From NCBI RefSeq assembly GCF_013488225.1, contig NZ_CP041241.1:1116001-1180000 (forward strand): DNA of 64,000 nt. Reading direction: 5' to 3'. Position 1 is the first letter of the stretch. Each line of letters opens with the position of its first letter. This DNA is from Sinorhizobium mexicanum. GTDB taxonomy: Bacteria > Pseudomonadota > Alphaproteobacteria > Rhizobiales > Rhizobiaceae. The notes beneath the pieces were generated by a model. That model worked only from the letters and a program-made list of their open reading frames with translations, ran no database searches and was not told where the DNA came from. Of the stretch, positions 9,382 through 17,916 are shown one piece after another. Both the position numbers and the translations under genes were made by a program.

Positions 9382-9975
9382 CTATGTCCTCTCGTGCATG
9401 AAGGCCCGCGATGCCCAGCACCCGATCGCGCGCAGGCGGCTAACGTCGAGACCGTCGCGCGCACTTGCCGAAATCCCCGCCAGCACAGCCATCACATAGT
9501 CGGCGATCTCGTCCGCCTGGTCTGCCTCTCGGCGGGCGATCGCATCGCGCACCAGCTGACGGCTCTGACGCCAGAGCGTCTTTGCCTTATCGCAGGCGAC
9601 GGCATCCGTTCCGCCGCGCGCGCCTTCGATCACCAGACAGCCGGTGGCGCCAGGATCCGCCGTATAGGCAACGGCTGCGGCTTCGAATAGCGCTGCCAGC
9701 GCTTCGTTAAATGCCTTGTCCGGCGCAAGCAGGCGCTCGAAGTCCAGGCCTTCCGTCTTCGCGTAGCGCTCGAGCGCACGCCCATAGAGATCGGCCTTGC
9801 TGCCGAACGCGGCATAGAAGCTCGGCGGATTGATTCCAAGCGCACCCGTCAGGTCCGCGAGGCTGACGGCGTCGTATCCCCGTTGATGGAACAGTGCCTG
9901 CGCCTTGCCGACGGCTTCATCGACATCAAAGGCACGGGGCCGACCGCGCGGTTTCGCATTTTTTGTATCGTGCAC
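9382..9975 (-). CDS. TetR-family repressor
   Basis: A 197-residue regulator. The N-terminal helix-turn-helix is clear (about residues 28-55: YDAVSLADLTGALGINPPSFY), preceded by the GRPRAFDVDEAV segment common in this family. The rest is a ligand-binding domain with no recognised effector. The start is GTG at 9975, with AAGGA eight bases upstream. It is divergent from a short-chain dehydrogenase, and the 73-base gap holds a TGTAG-N6-CTACA palindrome, so it probably represses that gene and itself. Confidence 0.9.
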   Translation of the reverse strand: MHDTKNAKPRGRPRAFDVDEAVGKAQALFHQRGYDAVSLADLTGALGINPPSFYAAFGSKADLYGRALERYAKTEGLDFERLLAPDKAFNEALAALFEAAAVAYTADPGATGCLVIEGARGGTDAVACDKAKTLWRQSRQLVRDAIARREADQADEIADYVMAVLAGISASARDGLDVSRLRAIGCWASRAFMHERT

Positions 9976-10011
9976 TACAAAATTCCTTGCGCTCGTCTCC
10001 TGCTCATATTA

Positions 10012-10027
10012 TGTAGCACTTACTACA
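10012..10027. promoter_or_regulatory. Probable TetR operator
   Basis: A perfect inverted repeat, TGTAG-CACTTA-CTACA, lies midway between the divergent TetR and SDR genes. A related half, TGCACTACA, at 9971-9979 overlaps the GTG start of the regulator gene. Position and symmetry fit an autoregulatory operator. Confidence 0.6.
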
Positions 10028-10048
10028 TTTTTTCTCAAGGAGAGAGCA

Positions 10049-10762
10049 ATGACCAGTTTCAGCGGAAAGAAGATCTTCGTCATCGGCGGCAGCCGCGGGA
10101 TCGGTGCGGCAATCGTCCGGCGTTTCGCCAATGAAGGTGCGGTCGTTTCCTTCACCTATGCCGGGGCAACCGAGGCGGCAAAGGCACTGGCCTCGGAAAC
10201 GGGCTCGACTGCGATCCAATCGGATGCTTCGGACCGCGATGCCGTCATCAAGGTCGTGAAGGATCAAGGCGCGCTCGACGTCCTCGTTGTGAACGCAGGA
10301 ACCCTGGTTCTCGGCGATCCTCTGGAGGTGGATGCGGATGCCGTCGACCGGATGATCGACGTGAATGTGCGCGCACCCTATCACGCGGCGGTCGAGGCCG
10401 CGCGGCAGATGCCCGAAGGCGGTCGCATCATCATCGTCGGCTCGGTAAACGGTGATCGCATGCCCTTTGCAGGCGGTGCCGCTTATGCGCTGACCAAGTC
10501 TGCCGTGCAGGGCATGGCCCGTGGTCTCGCCCGTGATTTTGGCGTTAAGGGCATCACGGTCAACGTCATCCAGCCCGGCCCGACATCGACCGACATGAAC
10601 CCGGAAGACGGCCCGATGAGCGATTTCATGCACAGCTTCATGGCGATCAAGCGCCATGGCCGCCCGGAGGAAGTCGCCGGTCTTGCGGCCTACCTCGCTG
10701 GCCCCGAAGCCGGTTTCACGACCGGAGCGCTTCATACCATCGACGGCGGCTTTGGCGCCTAG
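10049..10762 (+). CDS. Short-chain dehydrogenase/reductase (SDR)
   Basis: A 237-residue classical SDR, probably NAD(P)H-dependent. The cofactor motif GGSRGIG is near residues 13-19, the NAG motif (VNAG) near 85, and the catalytic Ser with the YxxxK motif (YALTK) near 145-150. The closing IDGGFGA is typical. The substrate cannot be told from sequence. The start is the ATG at 10049, preceded by AAGGAGAG; a reading from 9905 would run through the promoter and operator. The divergent TetR gene is the likely regulator. Confidence 0.9.
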   Translation: MTSFSGKKIFVIGGSRGIGAAIVRRFANEGAVVSFTYAGATEAAKALASETGSTAIQSDASDRDAVIKVVKDQGALDVLVVNAGTLVLGDPLEVDADAVDRMIDVNVRAPYHAAVEAARQMPEGGRIIIVGSVNGDRMPFAGGAAYALTKSAVQGMARGLARDFGVKGITVNVIQPGPTSTDMNPEDGPMSDFMHSFMAIKRHGRPEEVAGLAAYLAGPEAGFTTGALHTIDGGFGA

Positions 10763-10779
10763 TGCGCGGCCATGATCCG

Positions 10780-10812
10780 ACCCCATGCGGCGGTTGCATC
10801 CGGGCATGGGGT
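10780..10812 (+). terminator. Hairpin after the SDR gene
   Basis: Inverted repeat ACCCCATGC-N15-GCATGGGGT, 17 bases after the SDR stop. There is no clear T-run, so it may be a weak or Rho-assisted terminator. Confidence 0.4.
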
Positions 10813-11013
10813 TGTGGCCTGTGTGCAATATCTCCGGACACGCGCAAAACGAGGCTCGCAAGAAGGCCACGCCGTTGCGAAAGCTGCACATTTTGGTGAA
10901 AGCGGCTCTCCACGACAGATCGTGATTGGACTTCGGCACGCGCAAGAGTCACTTTTATAGTGGGCTGAATTCGGAACTGGGGCGGAGCAACTATCGTCTG
11001 AATGGAGGCCAAA

Positions 11014-11451
11014 ATGAAGCACCATGCACTCGAGCAACTGCAGATCGTCGCAGAGGTCAAGCAGGACTTCCCGCGCCGGCTTACAACGCGCGCAGAGCGT
11101 CTGGAACGCTGGGCGGAACTCCTCGAACAAATTCCGCACAGACACCTCTCGACGCTGCACGAGACCGAGTACCAGCCGGCCAGAGTGCGTGCGACCATGC
11201 GCGGCGACGACTCGCCGATCTCGGTCGCATTCAAGGACCCCGTCCTGCGCGCAGCCGGAATGGAAAATGACACTTATGGCGAAGCAAAGCGGTTCTTCGA
11301 ACTGAGCGACGAGCAACTGCACAGGGTTATCTGCTATTGCCACTTCGGTGCTACGGTAAGCGCTGCGACGGCGGCCCGTCACATCCGCTCGGCGATAGCC
11401 GGCAAGCAGACAGGCCTGTTCGCGCGTTTGCGCGCCATATTTGTCGGTTGA
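11014..11451 (+). CDS. Hypothetical protein, 145 residues
   Basis: A soluble, mostly helical protein with no signal peptide or membrane segment. Features are MKHHALEQLQIVAEVKQD at the start, a basic stretch (RRLTTRAERLERW) and two Cys-His pairs within VICYCHFG near residue 105. The family is not recognised. The start is the ATG at 11014, because GGAGG at 11004-11008 sits five bases before it; the in-frame ATG at 11002 overlaps that site. It stands alone, with 250 bases of apparently non-coding sequence upstream. Confidence 0.65.
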   Translation: MKHHALEQLQIVAEVKQDFPRRLTTRAERLERWAELLEQIPHRHLSTLHETEYQPARVRATMRGDDSPISVAFKDPVLRAAGMENDTYGEAKRFFELSDEQLHRVICYCHFGATVSAATAARHIRSAIAGKQTGLFARLRAIFVG

Positions 11452-11776
11452 GGCCAGCCGGCCACGCTCTGCGGCCTGATGGTTGAAGCGGTTGGCCGCT
11501 TGGCCTGACCGCAAAGCAGATGCTTATGGCTGGCTTATCTGCATCAACCCGACCGCTTCGGCCGGGATGAGAACGTTTGGTCTCCTGGGTTCGGGGCCCG
11601 CCTGTGGCCCCGCCTCTTCATGCGCGCGGGATTTCGTCGATCGCGGCCGCATGGGTGGCAATTGGCCGCCGTGGTCCCTGCGAGATAAGCCAACATCCTT
11701 CGCGACAGAAATCCGCTCGTGCGGCAATCAAAACAGCGTCGCGTCGAGATCGTGCCCTTGCTGCTGTGGCATCGTC
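11452..11776. other. Intergenic stretch, no gene seen
   Basis: About 325 bases between two convergent genes. Short open frames exist on both strands but lack ribosome binding sites and recognisable protein features. No repeat element or convincing terminator was found. Confidence 0.4.
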
Positions 11777-12292
11777 TCAGTCCCCCGGTCCCTCCACGTC
11801 GCGACCCGTTTTCGCAACCGCCTCCAGCCGGTTGGCGAACTCACGCCTCAGTGTCCGGCGCAACTCGGCCGCACGATGTCGGCGTTGATCGGCTGCAGTC
11901 TCCGGACGCCATTGCGGCACCTCCACCGGGCGGCCCCCGCTGTCCACCGCGACCATGGTGAAATAGCAGGAGTTGGTATGCCGCCGGGTACCGGCACGAA
12001 TATCTTCCGCCTCCACGCGAATGCCGACCTCCATCGACGTGCGGCCGGCATAGTTGATCGAGGCGCGGAAGGTTACCAGTTCGCCCACATGGATGGGCTC
12101 CTTGAATATCACCTGGTCGACGGACAACGTCACCGCATATTGCTTGGAAAAGCGGGAGGCGCAGGAAAAGGCTACCCGATCGAGCAGATTCAGAAGCGCG
12201 CCGCCGTGCACCTTGCCACTGAAGTTGGCCATGTCCGGCGTCATCAGAACCGTCATTTCAAGGCGTCGCGCATCCTGTTCCGTCGATGTCAT
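11777..12292 (-). CDS. Acyl-CoA thioesterase (hotdog fold)
   Basis: A 171-residue cytoplasmic thioesterase of the YciA/BACH type, hydrolysing acyl-CoA to free acid and CoA. The core signature is MANFSGKVHGGALLNLLD, containing the HGG motif and catalytic Asp, then SVDQVIFKEPIHVGELV and the second-strand region VGIRVEAED. The C-terminal 40 residues are highly charged and Arg-rich. The start is preceded by AAAGGA. Chain-length specificity is not visible. It is convergent with the hypothetical gene upstream in coordinates. Confidence 0.9.
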   Translation of the reverse strand: MTSTEQDARRLEMTVLMTPDMANFSGKVHGGALLNLLDRVAFSCASRFSKQYAVTLSVDQVIFKEPIHVGELVTFRASINYAGRTSMEVGIRVEAEDIRAGTRRHTNSCYFTMVAVDSGGRPVEVPQWRPETAADQRRHRAAELRRTLRREFANRLEAVAKTGRDVEGPGD

Positions 12293-12651
12293 GGGCTCTA
12301 TCCTTTCGTTTCGCCTCTATTGCGCCGTGCTTCCGATCCGATGCGCAATCGAACACCGCCTTGAACGCTGGCTGTTTCTATCCTTAAACCGGCTATAACT
12401 TAAGGATACACATAGATAGCACCTGTCTGGCTGTTGACGCGACAACCCAACGGCTGACCGGCGAACGCTGCAAATTGTGGCCCCGCCCGGTAACACCACG
12501 ACCTCCCTGCTCACCGATCGCGACATAGTCTCCGGTCACCAAGCCACCGCGACACTCTGACTTGTTCCCCAGCAGCGAAAGTGCTTCGCCGAACACGAGC
12601 ATTCTCACTTTCGCTTGTCATTGTAGGCTCGTGGCGAACAAGGAGAAAACA
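12293..12651. other. Intergenic stretch with promoter region and one repeat
   Basis: This 359-base gap between divergent genes must contain both promoters. The only clear structure is the small palindromic element at 12379-12408. No further gene is seen. Confidence 0.4.
12379..12408. repeat. Short palindromic mosaic element
   Basis: Perfect inverted repeat TATCCTTAA-N12-TTAAGGATA. It is the same unit as the second half of the element at 8070-8100 and the split unit at 7579-7672. Confidence 0.65.
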
Positions 12652-13071
12652 ATGGCGAATTACAAAGAGACAATCAGTCTTGCCCACGAAGGCGCAATCA
12701 ATGCCCTGGCGACGGCCGTGCGCCACGCGGAAACGATGGGCGTCCCGCAATGCGTCTTCATCGTCGATGCGAGCGGCGAGACGATCGCCAGCATCCGCAT
12801 GGACGGCGCGAAATACCTGAGCATGCATACGGCTCGCGCAAAGGCCCGCACCGCAGCCTCGATCAACGGGCCGACAGGCGCAATGGCGGTCGAATTCGGC
12901 GTTGCCGCGGGGATCGCATCGCAGGGCGGCGTGACGCATCTTGCAGGCGGCCTTCCCATTCGCTTCGGCGGCAAACTCGCCGGCGCTATCGGCGTCGGTT
13001 CCGGCACGAGCGAGCAGGATTTCGAGGTGGCTCGCGCCGCGCTGAAGGCAATCGACGCCGATCCGGTCTAG
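12652..13071 (+). CDS. GlcG/HbpS-family heme-binding-like protein
   Basis: A 139-residue protein of the GlcG/HbpS family, which includes secreted heme-binding proteins and small proteins linked to glycolate or diol metabolism. Family features are the Ala-rich N-terminal helix, CVFIVDASGETIASIRMDGA, then HTARAKARTAASI and LPIRFGGKLAGAIGVGSGT. No signal peptide is seen, so it is probably cytoplasmic. AAGGAG precedes the ATG. The stop codon TAG is the first triplet of a mosaic repeat that follows. The precise role is unknown. Confidence 0.85.
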   Translation: MANYKETISLAHEGAINALATAVRHAETMGVPQCVFIVDASGETIASIRMDGAKYLSMHTARAKARTAASINGPTGAMAVEFGVAAGIASQGGVTHLAGGLPIRFGGKLAGAIGVGSGTSEQDFEVARAALKAIDADPV

Positions 13072-13173
13072 AGCAATTTCAGGAAAAGTGTGTAACGGTT
13101 TTCCGTCCGGAATTGCGTAGTTTCAAAGAGTTAGATTATTTCGCTGTTTCAATGAAACAATGAAATAATCTAA
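13069..13173. repeat. Intergenic mosaic repeat
   Basis: This begins with TAGAGCAATTTC and contains GTGTAACGGTTTTCCG and CCGGAATTGCG. It ends in a perfect 12-bp inverted repeat, TTAGATTATTTC ... GAAATAATCTAA (13131-13142 with 13162-13173). The copy at 18744-18847 is nearly identical. The final hairpin may end transcripts of both convergent neighbours. Confidence 0.8.
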
Positions 13174-13188
13174 GCAGCAGTCGCCGGC

Positions 13189-14010
13189 CTAACCCTTCAC
13201 TGCACCCGCGGTCAAAGACGCCGAGATCTGCCGGTACATCAACAGACCCAGCAAGGCGGGGGGCAGTGCCCCGAGCACCATGACGGCTGAGGCGGTGCCC
13301 CATTGCACGCCTCCCCCGCTGGCGGCGAAGAAGAATGACGCTCCGACCGTCATCGGCACCGCCCGGCTCGTCGTCAGCATCAGGCCGAAAAGGAATTCGT
13401 TCCAGGCCGTGATGAACCCGAAGATGAAGGTCGTGACGAGCGCCGGGCGCACCACCGGACGGATGATCATCAGCATGACCTGCCGGGAGCTGGCACCGTC
13501 CATCTTTGCCGCCTCGTCCAGCTCGGACGGCACGTCGGAGATCGCATTGACGAGGATGACGAGCGCCAGCGGCGTGTTGACGATCGTCAGGATCAGGCCG
13601 AGGCCGAGCTGCGTGTCGAGCAGCCCCAGCCACTGGTACATCATATAGAGCGGGATCGCGAAAATGATCAGCGGCACAGCACGCAAATTGATGATGAGCG
13701 GCAGCAGCGTGCGATTCCCCGCTTCGCTTCGGGCGATGGCGTAGGCGGCCGGAAAGGCGAGCGCGATCGCCAGTCCCGTACCGATCAGCGAGGCGACGGT
13801 GCTGTTGAAGAGATAGCCGTAGATGTTGAAGCGATCGGTCTCGCCAAGCACCCGCATGTAATTTTCAAGCGTCGGCTCGCCGATCCAGAACCCAGGATTG
13901 AACGACAGTTCGCGCGCGCTCTTGAGGGACGTGATCACCGTGACGAGGACGGGAAAATTCATCGCGAGCACGACGATCGAGAAGACAAGCCAGCGCAGCA
14001 GGTTGAGCAT
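13189..14010 (-). CDS. Sugar ABC importer permease (MalG type)
   Basis: A 273-residue inner-membrane permease with about six transmembrane helices. The EAA loop that docks the ATPase is visible as ELDEAAKMDGASSRQVMLMI. It pairs with the MalF-type permease immediately upstream (three bases between genes). GGGAGG precedes the ATG. It belongs to the NanEK operon, so an amino sugar or sialic-acid-related substrate is plausible (inference). No ATPase gene accompanies the importer in this operon. Confidence 0.92.
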   Translation of the reverse strand: MLNLLRWLVFSIVVLAMNFPVLVTVITSLKSARELSFNPGFWIGEPTLENYMRVLGETDRFNIYGYLFNSTVASLIGTGLAIALAFPAAYAIARSEAGNRTLLPLIINLRAVPLIIFAIPLYMMYQWLGLLDTQLGLGLILTIVNTPLALVILVNAISDVPSELDEAAKMDGASSRQVMLMIIRPVVRPALVTTFIFGFITAWNEFLFGLMLTTSRAVPMTVGASFFFAASGGGVQWGTASAVMVLGALPPALLGLLMYRQISASLTAGAVKG

Positions 14011-14013
14011 CGG

Positions 14014-14886
14014 TCAGCGCCTCCCGCGGCCTGTTATCCAGTTGAGGCCGTAAAGCACGGCGAGCGACGCCAGGAAAAGGACGACGGATGCCGCAACAGC
14101 CTTGCCGATCGCCCCGCCCTTGAAGAAGGCCTGGTAGATGTAGATCGAGAGTGAGGTCGTCGATCCGCCCGCCCCGCTGCCGGTGAGTGCGTAGACGTTG
14201 TCGAAGACGCGGAAGCCATCGATGAAGCGGATGAAGAAGGCAATCACCAGCGTCGGCAGCATCAGCGGCAGTTCGATCCACCAGAGCGCCTTCAGGGCCG
14301 ACGCGCCATCGAGCGAGGCGGCTTCGCGAACCTCGAGCGGTATCGCCGCATAGGCCATGTAAAAGAGCAGGAAGGCGAATGGCGTCCACTGCAGGATTTC
14401 GACAACGAGCAGCGTGCGGAAGGCGTTGTCGACGTCGAGGAAGGCCGGGCTGTCGCCGAACCATTCGAACAGATAATAGGGCACCGGGCCAGCGAACTCG
14501 TGCAGGACGAGCCGGTACATGAGTCCGATCATCGCCGGGGCCACCATCAGCGGCAGCATCAAGGGCGCCATCAGGTATGAGCGCCTCGCCAGCAGCGGCG
14601 TGAGGAAGACCGCCAGAAAGAGTCCGATCAAACATTCCGCGAGGGCCGTCAGTACACCGAAGCGCATGGAAAAGGAGACGGCGCCCCAGAATTCGCGGTC
14701 GGCAAGCACCGCGGCGTAATTGCCGAAACCGCTGAGGCTCGGACTGCGCAATGTCTCGAATGAGACCGTCGAAATCGAATAGACCAGATTGACCGCCGCA
14801 GGAAAACCCAGAAAAAACAGGAGGAAACCCACGAGCGGTGTGAGATAGGCTCTGCCTTCGGCGCGGTTTACGATAGCCATTTCCAT
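14014..14886 (-). CDS. Sugar ABC importer permease (MalF type)
   Basis: A 290-residue inner-membrane permease. It starts with a basic segment then LVGFLLFFLGFPAAVNLVYSI as first helix, and carries an EAA loop, EVREAASLDGASALKALWW, near residue 195. It forms a heterodimer with the MalG-type protein encoded just downstream. Two in-frame ATGs (14886 and 14880) are possible; the first is used. It lies 49 bases after the solute-binding protein gene. The substrate is not determined by sequence. Confidence 0.92.
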   Translation of the reverse strand: MEMAIVNRAEGRAYLTPLVGFLLFFLGFPAAVNLVYSISTVSFETLRSPSLSGFGNYAAVLADREFWGAVSFSMRFGVLTALAECLIGLFLAVFLTPLLARRSYLMAPLMLPLMVAPAMIGLMYRLVLHEFAGPVPYYLFEWFGDSPAFLDVDNAFRTLLVVEILQWTPFAFLLFYMAYAAIPLEVREAASLDGASALKALWWIELPLMLPTLVIAFFIRFIDGFRVFDNVYALTGSGAGGSTTSLSIYIYQAFFKGGAIGKAVAASVVLFLASLAVLYGLNWITGRGRR

Positions 14887-14935
14887 CCGCCAGATGCGCC
14901 GGACGCCAGGCTCTTGCCCAGCGTCCGGCTCAAAA

Positions 14936-16267
14936 TTATTTCTTCAGCAGATCCTGCATGCCGGTCTTGGTGTGCGCCAATGCGTCTTCCAGACTTTGCT
15001 GGCCAGCCCAGTAGCCGGTGAATTCCTTTGCCTGCAGCTCGTAGATCGAAAGCGCGTTTGCCGAGGTGGCGCCGTTCATCACGTAGCCGTATTGGCTGGC
15101 GAATTCCCCGAGCTTGACGAGGTCCGGTCGCTCGTTTGAAACCTTGGCCGCAACGTCGGGGGCAAGCGCCGGCGAACCGCCGCTGCGGGCATAAAGCAGA
15201 GCGGCATCTTCGGTGGCCAGCCATTTGAGGAACTTGACGGCACCCTCCTTGTTCTTGGCATTCTTGTTGAGGCCGAGACCGAGCCCATGGATATGGTCGG
15301 CGCGGCCATTCGGGCCTGCCGGAGGCGCGACGATGCCGGTGACAGCCGCGACCGCAGGGGTCTTCTCCGTATTGGTCAAATCGGCGGCCGCGGCATTCCA
15401 TTGCAGCGCCGTCGCCGCCTGGCCGGCGCCAAAGGCCGCGTTTGTCTCCGCATATTCGTAGCTGAGCGAATCTTTCGGCGAGGCACCGGCGTCATAGAGC
15501 TTCCTGTAAAGCTCCAGTCCGGTCTTGTAGGCGTCGGAATCGACCGTGACGTTGCCGTCCTTGTCCGTCCAGTCCGCACCGTAGGAACGCGGCAGAGACT
15601 GGAACACCATCATGTTGAAGAGCAGGTTCTTCATCTGCAGCACCGTGCCGTAGCGCACCGGGCTGTCGGAGTTCACCTGCTTGCTGAAATAAAGCGTCGT
15701 CGCCGCCCAATCGTCCCAGGTCCAGCTATCGGGATCCTTCGGCTGCAGATCCTTGCCGAGATGCTCCTTGGCGATTTCCGCATATTTCTTCTTGGCGGCA
15801 TCGTCCTGCATCAGCGCGTCGACGAGGTCCTTGCGGTAGTACATGAAGTGCAACGACAGGTCGGTCGGCACGCCATACTGCTTACCGTCGAACTGCATCG
15901 TCTTCAGCACGGACTCGCCGAATACCTTGCCAGCGTCGGCGCCGAGATCGACCGGCTCCATGTAAGGCGCATAACGGCCGATCGAATAGGTCGCGACGAG
16001 ATTGACATCGAAGGCGTTGGAGCCGGCCGCCATGTCCGCCTGCAATTTGTCGAAGAAGCCGTCACGGTTGAAGAAGAGCAGCTCGACCTTGTCTGCGTCG
16101 GCAATGCCCGACTGGGCGTTATAGGCCTCGACGGTCGCACGCAAGGCGGTCTCCTCCGAACCGCCCGGCCAACCGAGCACTGTGACGGTTGCATGGGAAA
16201 TGCCCGGCAGGGCAACGCTTGCGAGAAGAACGGCCGCAGCCGGAAAAGACGTCCTGTTCAGTTTCAT
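14936..16267 (-). CDS. Extracellular sugar-binding protein of ABC importer
   Basis: A 443-residue family 1 solute-binding protein. It has a Sec signal peptide (MKLNRTSFPAAAVLLASVAL ... SHA) with cleavage near residue 26, then VTVLGWPGGSEETALRATVE. It captures a sugar in the periplasm for the two permeases encoded downstream. The start is at 16267, where AAGGGAAC is well placed; a reading from 16306 would add residues before the signal peptide. The surrounding NanEK fusion suggests an amino sugar ligand, but this is inference. Confidence 0.92.
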   Translation of the reverse strand: MKLNRTSFPAAAVLLASVALPGISHATVTVLGWPGGSEETALRATVEAYNAQSGIADADKVELLFFNRDGFFDKLQADMAAGSNAFDVNLVATYSIGRYAPYMEPVDLGADAGKVFGESVLKTMQFDGKQYGVPTDLSLHFMYYRKDLVDALMQDDAAKKKYAEIAKEHLGKDLQPKDPDSWTWDDWAATTLYFSKQVNSDSPVRYGTVLQMKNLLFNMMVFQSLPRSYGADWTDKDGNVTVDSDAYKTGLELYRKLYDAGASPKDSLSYEYAETNAAFGAGQAATALQWNAAAADLTNTEKTPAVAAVTGIVAPPAGPNGRADHIHGLGLGLNKNAKNKEGAVKFLKWLATEDAALLYARSGGSPALAPDVAAKVSNERPDLVKLGEFASQYGYVMNGATSANALSIYELQAKEFTGYWAGQQSLEDALAHTKTGMQDLLKK

Positions 16268-16320
16268 CGTTGTTCCCTTTCTTATCTTTTGACGGTTCGA
16301 ATGCATGCGAAGCAGCGCCG

Positions 16321-17847
16321 CTACCCGCCCTCTCCCGCGAGGTCGGCGACGCCGATGATGCCGGCGCGGCCGCCGAGCTTGGCCGCGACGAGACGTGGGG
16401 CGAGACGCGGCGCAACATCCTTCAGATGTTCGCGCATCTCATCGATGTAGCCGGCAGCAAGACCGACCCCGCCACCGATGACGATCTGGTTCGGATCGAG
16501 CATCAACTGAATGTCGCGACAGAGCGTTGCCGCGCGCAGCGCAGATTGCGAAACGATCGCCCGCGCCCATGGCGCGCCCTGCCTCGCATTTTCGAAAACC
16601 TTGGCGGCCTCCGCTTCGTGGCCGGCCTTCAGCGCCTCCACTGTGATCCACCGCCCGGACGTCTCGTCCTCCAAGGGAGACCGACCCTGCGACGGGCCGC
16701 GAATGAGACCGAAATGACCTGCAAGCCCCGGCAGCGGCCGTCCGTTGATGACGATCCCGCCGCCAATCCCGGTCGAGATGGTCAGAAAGACGAGGTTTTC
16801 ACCGGAGCCGGCGCCGAACTTGTATTCGCCCCAGGCGGCTGCCTGCGCGTCGTTCATGGCGAAGACCGGCTTGCCGAACAGGCGTGTCGCCCTGTCGACC
16901 AGGGGATAGCCGTGGGGAATGCCTAGCGTCGCCGGATTGAGCGCCGACCAACGCCCGTCCTGAACGAGACCGGTGACCGCAAAGCCGATACGGGCATAAC
17001 GGCCGCGCCATTGCGCGGTACGCTCGGCAACGGCTTCGAGCCATGCGTCAGGCCCCGCCTCGCGTGCCGTCGGAACGAGAATCTCATCGGCAATAACGGT
17101 GCCTTTGACCAGCGCCGCCATCGTCTTGGTGCCGCCGATGTCGACCGCAAGCACGGTTTCCGCAGACCTTCCATCCTGCCTGGTGTAGGCTTTCGCCAAG
17201 GCTTCATGAAACCATGCCGTTACGTGCTCCGTGCGGGTGATAGCCGACCCGACCACGACGGCATAGGCGCCGGCTTTGACGGCGGCGGCCGCCTGTTCCG
17301 GCGAGCGGATGCGTCCCTCGGCAATGACGTAGGGGGTAAGCCTCCGCATCGCCGCAACGAGGTCTATGTCCGGATCGACCGGTTCGGGGCCACCCACATA
17401 TCCGGATAGCGTCGTGCCGACAAAGTCCACGCCGGCGGCGAGCGCTTGCGTGGCATCCTCCAGCGAGGAGCAATCGGCCATCGTCAGCTTGCCCTTCGCC
17501 TTTACCGCCCGCACGAGCTCCTCGATACCGGCCGGGCGCACCCGGTCCGTTGCATCGAAAGCAACGACGTCCGCACCGGCGTCTGCAAGGGCCTCAGCGT
17601 CGGAGACATAGGGCGTGATACGCACCGGGCTGTCGGAAAGATCGCGTTTGACGATACCGATGATCGGCACTGTGACGGCGGAACGTACAGCCCTGACATA
17701 GGCGACGGATTCAATCCTCAGCGCCCGAGCGCCTGCATCGATCGCCGCCTTGGCGAACCCCGTCACGAATTCGGCGTTGTCCATCGGGCCGGCCGGAACC
17801 GGCTGGCATGAGACGATCAGGCCGTTCCTTATGTCTTCGCGCTGCAA
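16321..17847 (-). CDS. NanE-NanK fusion: ManNAc-6-P epimerase / ManNAc kinase
   Basis: A 508-residue two-domain protein. Residues 1-225 are a NanE-type TIM barrel (PIIGIVKRDL with the catalytic Lys, VAFDATDR, DFVGTTLSGY, VIAEGRI with the catalytic Glu). Residues about 230-508 are a ROK-family sugar kinase (ATP motif AVDIGGTKTMAALV, catalytic MNDAQAAAWGEY, TISTGIGGGIV). Together they would phosphorylate ManNAc and convert it to GlcNAc-6-phosphate. The ROK zinc motif CxCGxxGC is absent; GPSQGRSPLED occupies that place. The start is TTG at 17847 with AGGGAG nine bases upstream. No NanA lyase is visible. Confidence 0.85.
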   Translation of the reverse strand: MQREDIRNGLIVSCQPVPAGPMDNAEFVTGFAKAAIDAGARALRIESVAYVRAVRSAVTVPIIGIVKRDLSDSPVRITPYVSDAEALADAGADVVAFDATDRVRPAGIEELVRAVKAKGKLTMADCSSLEDATQALAAGVDFVGTTLSGYVGGPEPVDPDIDLVAAMRRLTPYVIAEGRIRSPEQAAAAVKAGAYAVVVGSAITRTEHVTAWFHEALAKAYTRQDGRSAETVLAVDIGGTKTMAALVKGTVIADEILVPTAREAGPDAWLEAVAERTAQWRGRYARIGFAVTGLVQDGRWSALNPATLGIPHGYPLVDRATRLFGKPVFAMNDAQAAAWGEYKFGAGSGENLVFLTISTGIGGGIVINGRPLPGLAGHFGLIRGPSQGRSPLEDETSGRWITVEALKAGHEAEAAKVFENARQGAPWARAIVSQSALRAATLCRDIQLMLDPNQIVIGGGVGLAAGYIDEMREHLKDVAPRLAPRLVAAKLGGRAGIIGVADLAGEGG

Positions 17848-17885
17848 TCGTGAAACTCCCTCTCCGGCATCACGATAGATAGAAA

Positions 17886-17905
17886 ATACCAGAATACAAC
17901 CAGTT
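17886..17905 (+). promoter_or_regulatory. Probable GntR operator before nanEK
   Basis: ATACCAG-N7-CCAG, just upstream of the nanEK start. A CTGGTAT follows at 17911-17917, overlapping the GntR stop. The same pattern occurs in reverse orientation at 18714-18735 before the GntR gene. Confidence 0.55.
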
Positions 17906-17916
17906 TATGACTGGTA

